Assembly: GCA_937146725.1 (NCBI GenBank)
Contig: CAKZRU010000077.1
Location: 60,882 to 124,881, forward strand
Length of the DNA: 64,000 nucleotides
From: an uncultured Myxococcales bacterium
Lineage (GTDB): Bacteria; Myxococcota_A; Bradymonadia; UBA7976; VGTA01
Reading direction: 5' to 3'
Shown: positions 48,047-56,700 of the stretch, piece after piece
Numbering within the stretch: the stretch's first letter is position 1
Layout: the number at the start of each line of letters is the position of its first letter
The notes under the pieces: generated by a model
What the model was told of the DNA's origin: nothing
Database searches by the model: none
Seen by the model: only the letters and a program-made list of their open reading frames with translations
Translations under genes and position numbers: made by a program

Positions 48047-50221
48047 CTAAGTTGTGCTTTCTAGCTCCTGATGCAGTGCTTGTACAATTTGGTTCAGCTT
48101 TTGGTATAATTCTTTGTACTTTGGATCTGACTGAGTCAGCTCAGTCTCTGATAAAGTGCTAGCAATATTTGCTAATTGAATACAATAGTTATTACTTGAG
48201 TCAGTAATTAGCATTGGAATTCGGGTTTGCTTAATTGTGGAAATATGAACTTGGGGAAATGTTTTTCGGGTTTCGCCGCTTAAAAGTCGATAACGTTTTT
48301 TAAAGGTATCGCTGTTGAGATAGGCACAAAGCGCAAATAGACAGGTTTCGTCATATTGATGTAAAATAATGGCGTGGGCTGAATTAAGGTACACAAGACC
48401 CTCTAAATCAACCGCTGCAATGATATGTGGTGCTGTCTGACGGTAAATGATCTTCTTTTGCTCAAAGCGCTTTCCACTTGAAAGACTATTGATCGCATCG
48501 GTTTTTATGGTTAGGGCTTGCTTGGTAATCTTGAAATCAGTGACCCACTTGCCTTCTAAGCACGGACGATATTTGGCTTTTGCATGAGGGTTGAGAGTGG
48601 AGTTTGATTTACTAAGCAGAGATTGTCTTCGCTGTGCTGAACCGGTATTAAAGCCATCTTTAACTTGAGCGATTTCACCGATTAGGACTGAGTTTACTTC
48701 GGTCATTTGAGCTTGCTTAAGAGCTTTAGTGCTACAGGGCCACCATGAACAAGCATGGCGACTTAAAAGTGCTTGGTGAGATTCACTGATGACTTGTTCG
48801 CTCGCCTCGGTTTTATCTTTTAGAGTCACAGTAAAGGAGCTTGACTCTACTAAGGCTTCTTGATTTTGCTCTGTCTTACGATCACCCCAGATTACGACTG
48901 AAATGCCCACATTAGCCCCCTTGAATAAGTCAACATCATGTCTTTGGACTTCGATCAAGCGCTGATTTAAGCATAGGCCTTGCCTCATCGCTGTATAAGC
49001 CTCATTGGTGATGATCGTATCGGGTAAGATTAAAGCGATTAGAGAAGACGACTGTGCGTTTTTATTGAGTAGCTGTGTAGAGAGCACCATAAATGAAAGA
49101 AATAGATTGAGCCGACCAGAAAGAACTGTATGTCCATCTATTTGGCCATAATCCCTTTGGATTTGCTCTAAAAATGTGCTGTCAAAATGACTCGCTTGTG
49201 AGCCTCGACCATACATTGAAATATAAGGGGGGTTACCTAAAACAAGATCAAAGCCTGAGTTTTTGGACTTAAAAACTTTGGGATGAAGTTTGCGCCATGA
49301 TGTTAATGGTTCTAAAGAGTTATGAATCACAATATGCTGGTTTAATCGGGACCAAGTTTTTTGAACACTCATGGGTTGTGGATAGTCATTAAGATCTTGG
49401 TAGTGAATTAGATCATGAAGATGCTTGGACTTACCTTGAGCTTTGGACATACACTGCTTAATATCTTCAGAACTGACATGGCCATGAGCCAAAGCTAATA
49501 AGCTCAAGCGACAAACCTGTAATGCGCCCGCATCAAGATCATGAGCATAAAGACAGTTTTGCACAATGAGAGCTTGTGCCAACCTGTGTCTTTGTTCATT
49601 TGTTAACTCTGTATACAGATTTTCTTTTGCCCAAAGTTGACAGACGAACTGAGTGCTTTGCATCGCATATTCTAACAATATACCGCCAGCACCGGCTGAA
49701 GGATCACACACCCTATAGCTGAGTACCTGATCAGAACTTAAAGTGCTAGAAGACTGTGTTAAAATCTCAAACACCCGCTTGGTCATCTGACGCCCCAAAC
49801 CAAAAGGTGTATAATGCGCACCAAGTCGCCGTCTTTGATCGGTTTTAGTGACTGCAAGTGAGCCATCTAAAGAATAATCAAGAGTGCCCTCATAATAGAC
49901 GCCAAATAATCTAAGCAGGTCTATAAACTCTAGAGAATATGGCTTAAGTCGTATTTGCCAACGTCTAAACTTAGAATCAACAAGCTGTTGCGTATCAGAT
50001 GCTAAGCCCTTAATTTCTTTTAAATATTTGAGCGGAATGCCCAAAGCAAACGAAGCATATGTTTCAATAAGGATGTTTTGCACATATACAGTCAAATCTT
50101 TGGAGGGCTCTAGGCTTTGTGCAAGAATAAGTGTGCTCTTATCCTGTTTGACCACTTCACAGGCTAGGGCCTTAAAAAGCTCCTGTCCAAAGCGACGAGT
50201 AAGTTTGAAGGCAGTACTCAT
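48047..50221 (-). CDS. Eco57I-like N6-adenine DNA methyltransferase (type IIG-like), apparently solitary
   Basis: A 724-residue protein. Motif I is DPSAGAGGILLEYA near residue 175 and motif IV is LVLGNPPYISMYG near 332, the amino-methyltransferase set for N6-adenine. Before motif I is GAHYTPFGLGRQMTKRVF, typical of Eco57I/type IIG enzymes. The C-terminus (about 530-700) resembles a TaqI-like target recognition domain (LNSDTFKKRYRLLSGETRKT). No PD-(D/E)xK nuclease motif is evident at the N-terminus and no endonuclease gene is next door, so a solitary methylase or a decayed IIG enzyme is likely. No ribosome site is clear. Host role could be epigenetic or defensive; that is inference. Confidence 0.85.
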   Translation of the reverse strand: MSTAFKLTRRFGQELFKALACEVVKQDKSTLILAQSLEPSKDLTVYVQNILIETYASFALGIPLKYLKEIKGLASDTQQLVDSKFRRWQIRLKPYSLEFIDLLRLFGVYYEGTLDYSLDGSLAVTKTDQRRRLGAHYTPFGLGRQMTKRVFEILTQSSSTLSSDQVLSYRVCDPSAGAGGILLEYAMQSTQFVCQLWAKENLYTELTNEQRHRLAQALIVQNCLYAHDLDAGALQVCRLSLLALAHGHVSSEDIKQCMSKAQGKSKHLHDLIHYQDLNDYPQPMSVQKTWSRLNQHIVIHNSLEPLTSWRKLHPKVFKSKNSGFDLVLGNPPYISMYGRGSQASHFDSTFLEQIQRDYGQIDGHTVLSGRLNLFLSFMVLSTQLLNKNAQSSSLIALILPDTIITNEAYTAMRQGLCLNQRLIEVQRHDVDLFKGANVGISVVIWGDRKTEQNQEALVESSSFTVTLKDKTEASEQVISESHQALLSRHACSWWPCSTKALKQAQMTEVNSVLIGEIAQVKDGFNTGSAQRRQSLLSKSNSTLNPHAKAKYRPCLEGKWVTDFKITKQALTIKTDAINSLSSGKRFEQKKIIYRQTAPHIIAAVDLEGLVYLNSAHAIILHQYDETCLFALCAYLNSDTFKKRYRLLSGETRKTFPQVHISTIKQTRIPMLITDSSNNYCIQLANIASTLSETELTQSDPKYKELYQKLNQIVQALHQELESTT

Positions 50222-50275
50222 ATGCTTGTCGTGCTTTTCAAAATAGGTTGGCCCTTTGTCTGTTATGATTAAAGC

Positions 50276-52066
50276 TTAGCCGGCGGTTGCACTTTGCCCC
50301 ATGCGTACAAGGCGACCTGGGTATTCACCGGTTAAAGTATCATCTTTGAGCACGACTTTCCCTCTAACAATCACTGCTTCATAGCCTTGAGCATCTTGCA
50401 ATAGCCTCTGCCCACCTGCTGGCAGATCTTGGACCATACGAGGCGCTTCCAAAGATAAACGCTCCATATCAATCACATTAATATTGGCGAGTTTACCTTC
50501 TTTAATTCTGCCTCTATCACTCATGCCACAAAAATCAGCAATATCCGAGGTCAGCTTGCGAACCGCTTCTTTTAATTCGATTTTTTCTCCTCGAGTACGA
50601 TCGCGAGTCCAATGCGTCATGAGATATGTAGGAAAACTTGCATCGCATACTGTACCCACGTGTGCGCCACCATCCGATAGGCCCATAATGGACTGAGGAT
50701 GCTTAAGCATGGTTAATACGTTATCAAATGACATTTCTGTGTAGTTATACATTGGGAAATAGAGCAGAGCTTTACCTTCATCCTCAAGCATTAAGTCATA
50801 GATCATTTCAAGAGTATGCACACCTTTTTGCTTGGCCATACTGAGTACAGAGGTTTCAGCAGTTTGCTCATAAGATGGTTTTTCACCAAGTAAAAAGGTT
50901 TTACTTGCGACAAAATCCAAGGCACCCAAAAGAGTATCGGCAATGGGGGGGATAGGCGTGCCATCACCAGCGAGTTTTTCCATTTTTTCGGTAAGAATCC
51001 GTGCCTTAAAGGCAGGATCTTTCATATGATTGACTCGTTCAGTCAGGCTTAAGTGTGAAATCGCCTTGTAGCTAGGAAAGCCAATAAATGGATGGAAGGT
51101 ACACTGTAAGCCAAGCGTGACGCCAATACCTCTTGGAGCGGTTTGTAGTCTCATATTTACGCCATCAGCTTTTATACGCTCCGCTTCGGAAATAATTCGC
51201 CGCCATTGATTGGGCGCAAAATCTCTTTGCATTAAAGATAAGGAAAAACCTGGTCCTTTGGCTGATTGATCATGGGTAGATTTAGCAAAACGCTCCATAA
51301 TTGACCATTCTTCGTCAAAATGATCACCCTCACGCTCAAGATTAAAGTCGTTAACCGCTTGAATCACGCCATAATCTAAACCGGCAAATGCTTGGGCAAT
51401 CCCTGCGAGTTCCTCGGCCGATGCCTCTGAAGAAGGGGTCCATTGCCCATCGGCACTACGATGTACATCTGAACGACCGGTTGAAAAGCCGATCGCGCCG
51501 GCTTCAAGTGCTTGGCGAGTCAGAGTTTTCATTTGTTCAATATCTTCGGGAGTGGCCGGTTCGTTAAAGACCGCTCGATCTCCCATCACAAAGACTCTAA
51601 GTGGGTCATGGGTCACCTGTACAGCAAAGTCAATGCTATGTTCTTTGGCATCCAATGCATCCATATATTCCGGAATACTCTCCCAATCCCATGTGATGCC
51701 CTCTGATAATGCTGATCCAGGAATATCTTCAACGCCTTCCATAAGTCGGATAAGTTTTTCTCGGTCGTTTGCTTTGACTGGCGCAAAGCCAATACCACAA
51801 CTCCCCATAACAACTGTACTCACCCCATGATTAACACTTGGTTGCATATCCTTGTCCCATGAGATCTGGCCATCATAGTGCGTATGTAAATCAATAAAGC
51901 CTGGGGTTACGATTTTACCTTGAGCATCAATCGTTTGCTTTGCTTCACCCAAGCATTCACCAATTTCAATAATCACTTGATCCTTGATTGCGACATTGTG
52001 TTGCTGAGGCTCATTTCCCTCACCATCAAAAACCAAGCCATTTACAATTTTCAAGTCATACTGCAT
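50276..52066 (-). CDS. N-acyl-D-amino-acid deacylase-family amidohydrolase
   Basis: A 596-residue metal-dependent amidohydrolase. Visible features: VTPGFIDLHTHYDGQISWD (the HxH metal motif, HTHYD), VVMGSCGIGFAPV, GFSTGRSDVHRS, and SDGGAHVGTVCDASFPTYLM late in the chain, the expected order for the D-aminoacylase group. It likely hydrolyses N-acyl-D-amino acids or a related D-amide; the family also contains many uncharacterised members. The gene is monocistronic in appearance with no peptidase partner. Family assignment is strong, substrate unproven. Confidence 0.9.
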   Translation of the reverse strand: MQYDLKIVNGLVFDGEGNEPQQHNVAIKDQVIIEIGECLGEAKQTIDAQGKIVTPGFIDLHTHYDGQISWDKDMQPSVNHGVSTVVMGSCGIGFAPVKANDREKLIRLMEGVEDIPGSALSEGITWDWESIPEYMDALDAKEHSIDFAVQVTHDPLRVFVMGDRAVFNEPATPEDIEQMKTLTRQALEAGAIGFSTGRSDVHRSADGQWTPSSEASAEELAGIAQAFAGLDYGVIQAVNDFNLEREGDHFDEEWSIMERFAKSTHDQSAKGPGFSLSLMQRDFAPNQWRRIISEAERIKADGVNMRLQTAPRGIGVTLGLQCTFHPFIGFPSYKAISHLSLTERVNHMKDPAFKARILTEKMEKLAGDGTPIPPIADTLLGALDFVASKTFLLGEKPSYEQTAETSVLSMAKQKGVHTLEMIYDLMLEDEGKALLYFPMYNYTEMSFDNVLTMLKHPQSIMGLSDGGAHVGTVCDASFPTYLMTHWTRDRTRGEKIELKEAVRKLTSDIADFCGMSDRGRIKEGKLANINVIDMERLSLEAPRMVQDLPAGGQRLLQDAQGYEAVIVRGKVVLKDDTLTGEYPGRLVRMGQSATAG

Positions 52067-52238
52067 GCGAGTTTTTCCTTATCTAGCGCATCAAAAATGA
52101 ACCCAAACTGGGCTTTAAAAGTATTGTTTGAAGCTATATTTAAAGCAGATTATCAATCCCAATCTAGAGTAATGGTGATTCGCTTTAAATTACAAGCTTA
52201 AATGCACTATAGGCTGTAGCTGAGGATAAATGTCGTAA

Positions 52239-53273
52239 TCAAATGACTTGCTCAAACCATGAATTAAGCTGTGTCGAAACACCAAGTTTAGACTTAAAGC
52301 CTAGATCCACTCTTGGATTAAAGCCCAAATGTCCTCCCTTGGCAGCAAAATGAATAATGCAATGCTCATTCATTGGCCCAGCAGTCACTCCAATATCTTT
52401 AATCCGCACCATGGGATCAGCTTGATTAAACAATAAATAACTTGGGCAACTGAGTGACTCAAGATCTTGATGAGAAATAGACACTTGTTGGTGATACTCT
52501 TGGATAGAAGTAAAGGGAAAACGTGAAATGACCACATTTTGGTCCCATTCGGCAAAGGTTTTACTCGCTAACACTTTGCCTAAGTCACTTTTTAAGGGAT
52601 AAGGGCTTGCTAATGCATTGTTCCAAACTTGTTGGTAGGCAGTTTTTAGGGATCTAAAAAGTAGTTTTCGATATATGGCTTGCGCTGGCTTATCCAAATG
52701 CTTTTGCACTTTAGAGAGTTGCAAGGGCGCACATAGGGTGGCCACTGCTTTAAGGCGCTTATCAGTGCACTCCCTAGCAAAGTTCAAAACAACCAAACCT
52801 CCCATAGAAAACCCCATTAAGGTGATCTCTTCATACTGTGCAAACTCTGAGTTATTAAAAATATAATGTAAGTCTTCAGTAAAGCCTGCATGATGCAGAT
52901 CTCTCCCTTTTCCAAGAACACCTCGCATTGCAAGGCTCAAAACATCATTTCCGGAGAGCAAAGCCTGTTGAATATGCTTGGCAAGATATGGCGAACGATG
53001 ACTTGAGGACAGCCCCGGAATCAATATACGCAATTTTTGTGAAGCTTGCTCTGTTGAAGCCCGATCTATTGAAGCTTGGTAAAGATCACCAAAAATGTTA
53101 ACTTGCCTACCCTCATCGTCAACATATTCCATAGAAATAGGCTGTCTCTTTTTGGGAAAACTATGCAAGGCAGGGCCAAAAACAGCAGGTAAAATAGTCA
53201 TGCTGTGGCCCATGATATAAGCTAGCAGTTTGTTTTCTCTATTTTTATTAGATTTGACTAAGAGTTTTGACAA
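52239..53273 (-). CDS. YheT/ABHD-type alpha/beta hydrolase
   Basis: An alpha/beta hydrolase of 324 to 344 residues. The nucleophile elbow is LMGFSMGGLVVLNFA near residue 155-165; acid candidate in LLFNQADPMV and His in AAKGGHLGFN complete the triad. The N-terminal HSMTILPAVFGP resembles the CHLQTMLP segment of YheT proteins, and RGVLGKGRDLHHAGFTEDL is also typical. The upper start is TTG at 53273 with a weak GGA upstream; an ATG at 53213 would remove only 20 residues. The YheT group includes monoacylglycerol or medium-chain esterases; substrate here is unknown. Confidence 0.82.
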   Translation of the reverse strand: MSKLLVKSNKNRENKLLAYIMGHSMTILPAVFGPALHSFPKKRQPISMEYVDDEGRQVNIFGDLYQASIDRASTEQASQKLRILIPGLSSSHRSPYLAKHIQQALLSGNDVLSLAMRGVLGKGRDLHHAGFTEDLHYIFNNSEFAQYEEITLMGFSMGGLVVLNFARECTDKRLKAVATLCAPLQLSKVQKHLDKPAQAIYRKLLFRSLKTAYQQVWNNALASPYPLKSDLGKVLASKTFAEWDQNVVISRFPFTSIQEYHQQVSISHQDLESLSCPSYLLFNQADPMVRIKDIGVTAGPMNEHCIIHFAAKGGHLGFNPRVDLGFKSKLGVSTQLNSWFEQVI

Positions 53274-53419
53274 GTTTAATCCATTAAGTCTTTAACTATT
53301 ATTAGGTTGATATAGGCTTAAGGGTCTGTATTGATTGGTTTTTCATCTAAATGACCCTTATGGATTGAAGAAGGGTTAAATGTTAACCCCCTACACGACT
53401 TGAAATCAGCGGTTGAAAT

Positions 53420-53728
53420 ATGAATCTATTTCAGATTATTAAGACATATGCATTGCATACACCATTAGCTCTATTGCCCAATATTGCTGATGGTTATTTT
53501 TTCGATCATTCTATGCCTCAAGATTCGATTTTTTATGATCACCAAGCGCAAGTCAAGGGTCTAGTTGTAAATAGCGTGTTTTTTGATTATTGCCTTGATT
53601 GGAAAAATAAGTATTTCAGACCAAAAGAAACATACCATGCAATCACGCCAAGTCTAACCCACATTCTTACACGTTTAATCTACATGATGTTGCCTGTAAG
53701 CAATGTCATTATTACATGCTTACTCTAA
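53420..53728 (+). CDS. Doubtful short ORF, hydrophobic ends
   Basis: A 102-codon frame in a 485-bp otherwise gene-free stretch before the giant surface gene. No ribosome site, no recognised domain and a Phe/Tyr-rich composition that may reflect AT-rich non-coding DNA. It is listed only so the gap is accounted for. Confidence 0.2.
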   Translation: MNLFQIIKTYALHTPLALLPNIADGYFFDHSMPQDSIFYDHQAQVKGLVVNSVFFDYCLDWKNKYFRPKETYHAITPSLTHILTRLIYMMLPVSNVIITCLL

Positions 53729-53758
53729 TCACTTAGAACCAAGAAATTGAAAATCATT

Positions 53759-56700
53759 ATGTTGTACCCTATCTACTCAAGACACAGATCCTTGTTATCA
53801 AGGCGATTCAGGTATCTTGCGATTTTTTACTTTAGCACTCTCTCATTATTTTTAGGTGAAGCAAATGCGCAACAACTTGTGTATGACTTAAATTATCAAA
53901 GTCTCCACTTTGACAACATTACTCCTCAAATCGGTGATGGAACAAATGTTGGTGATCTTCTTTTATATCAAGATGTTCTCACTGATACGAGTACAACAAA
54001 TGGAAGGCAAATGGATGCCCTTATTGAGGTTCGATCCATTAATAATGTTGTCATTAGTAACTTTGACTCTACGGCTACTTCAAGTTTTAGTTCAGGGAAT
54101 AATGCGACCTTCTTTTCCCCCCAGATAGATGTGAGTACATCGGGAGGGCAAGTAGTTACGCAAATCCGCTTTATTGAGGATAATTCTTACAATCCATCGA
54201 ATCAATCTGGAACCCCCGTGCTGATTGATAAGTTAAGGGTAACGACCTATGATATAGATATTCTTCAATTTCAGTCTTTTAGCGATTTTGAGCTTGGACG
54301 TATCAATTCCGGTGGGGATATCGTATACACTTACAACAGCTCAGATACATTATTTCAATTTACAGATACATCAAATGTCAATGCTCAAGGTAATGTAACA
54401 CTCAATGCAAATGTAGCTGTCCAAGTCGATTTCAGTTTGGTTGACAACATTGAGTTTGCGCTTGGTTCAAATAAGACCGGTGCGGCTTATTTCTTTATTG
54501 AGTTTGGCTCGATTGCTTTAACTTTTGATACAGAACTTACGCCTGCTGATATTACCTGTGGTGATAATTTGGTTCAACCTTATGAGGAGTGTGACGATGG
54601 CAATCGAATCAGTGGTGATGGTTGCAGTTCAGAGTGTGATTTAGACTGTTCAAATGACAGTCAGTGCAATGGTGGTTTGGTTTGTGACCCAAGTTCTTCT
54701 TCCTGTGTTGAATGTGTGGCCGATGCGGATTGTAATGACGGCAATGACTGCACCACAGACACCTGTGAGGCAAATGTATGTGGTAGTAACAATGACCCTG
54801 TAGCATCAGCCTGTGGCGTTGATAACGCCTGTGACGGTGCCGGCTCATGTATTGAGTGTGTAGATAACCAAACCAGCGCGCAAGATGCAGGTTGCTTGGC
54901 TGACAATGCAGTGTGTGATGCTGACGCTTCTAACGGCCCAACTTGTGTGGTTTGTGAAGACGATCAAGAGCCAGGTCAAACCGACTTTGGCTGTGATGCG
55001 AATACCCCTGCCTGCTTGGCTGGTGACGGAACAGCAAGCTGTGTTGAGTGTATCGAAAATGCAGATTGTGCAGAAGGCTATAGCTGTGATGTTGACAATA
55101 ACATCTGTGTGATTTGCCTCGACTCGGCTCCAAATAATGAACAAGACTTTGCTTGTTCCGAGGAGACTCCAGTTTGTCTTGAAGGTGATGAAATGTCTCG
55201 CTGTGTGGAGTGTGGTGAAGATAGCCACTGTGGAGAAGGTTCTTACTGTGAATTAGGTACAAACACCTGTGTAGAATGTCTGATCGGTGCACATTGCGAA
55301 GATATGAATAGCTGTACGGTTGATCGCTGTATTGATAACACTTGTACCTTTGATCCAAACCCTGTCGGTGAATTATGTGGTGATAACAATACCTGTGATG
55401 GAGCAGGTATGTGTATTGAATGTGTGGATGATGCTCAACCCGGACAAGACTCCGGATGTGATGAAGAAAGTCCAGTGTGCATCAATGGTGATCAAGGTCC
55501 AATTTGCGTAGTGTGTGAAGATAACGTACCAAGTGGTATGCAGGACTTCGGCTGTAATATGGATGAACCTTACTGCTTAGTCAGTGAGGAAGGGCATACA
55601 TGTGTTGAATGTATGATTGATGATGAGTGTGAGTCCGGCTTGTGTGATGAAGAACGTAATGTTTGTACCTCTGCGCCTGTCATCACCAGTGATGGTGGTC
55701 GTGATGAAGCCATGATTAGTATCCTCGAGGGTGAAACTAATGTTACAACTGTCGTCGCAGAAGATGCTGATAATGATGAACTTGTATACGAAATCATTGG
55801 CGGTGTTGACGCTGATTACTTTGGCATTAATCCAGAAACCGGTGAACTCGTTTTCTTAAATGCACCAAGCTTTGATCAACCAGTGGACTTTAATGGAGAT
55901 AACACTTACGAAATTAAAGTCTTGGTCGCGGATGGTACCGGTGGAACAGATGAACAAATCCTATTGATTACTGTCATTGATAGTTCCATGGATTCTGACG
56001 GAGATGGCATCCCTGATGATGTAGAAATCGAGAATGGTTCAGATCCAAATGATGCTGATACTGATGATGATGGGATTATCGATAGTCAAGAGCCAAATGC
56101 ACTTGATGACACTGATGGTGATGGCATTATCAATGTTTTAGACCCAGATAGTGATAATGATGGCTTAAGTGACGGTACAGAAGTCGGGATTACTGAGCCT
56201 CACCCTGATACAGATGTGGATGAAGGTCACTTTATTCCAGATGCCGACCCAGATACGACCACAGATCCACTTAATCCTGATAGTGATAATGGTGGTGTTC
56301 TTGACGGTGACGAAGACTTAAATCGTAACGGTGCTGTCGATGAAGGCGAAAAGAATCCTAATGATGATATCGATGAAATCGACCTTAATGAAGATGGTTT
56401 CCGAGATGATACAACCTTGAGTGGTAGTGGTTGTGAGCAACAGGGCAATCATAGCATGCTATGGGTTCTTTTCTTATTCCTTGGTTTGGGTGCCTTACGG
56501 AGGTCTCTTTGGCTAGGGCAAAGAATCGGGCAAAGAATCAGCTTACTCTTATTAGCGACCTGCTTCCTTTTACCAAGATTTAGCCACGCCCAAACAGTGA
56601 GTGAGCCTAGTAATTTTGCTCTTAATCGCTATGTGCCAGCCATAACAACGCAGGGCATTTTGAATGCTCAATCGGCGTCATTGCCCAAAGGCCAATGGGG

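Noticed and set aside
54609..55358. Minus-strand His/Ser-rich frames in the Cys-rich repeat region
   Set aside because: Antisense of Cys-rich repeats; no start signal or domain.
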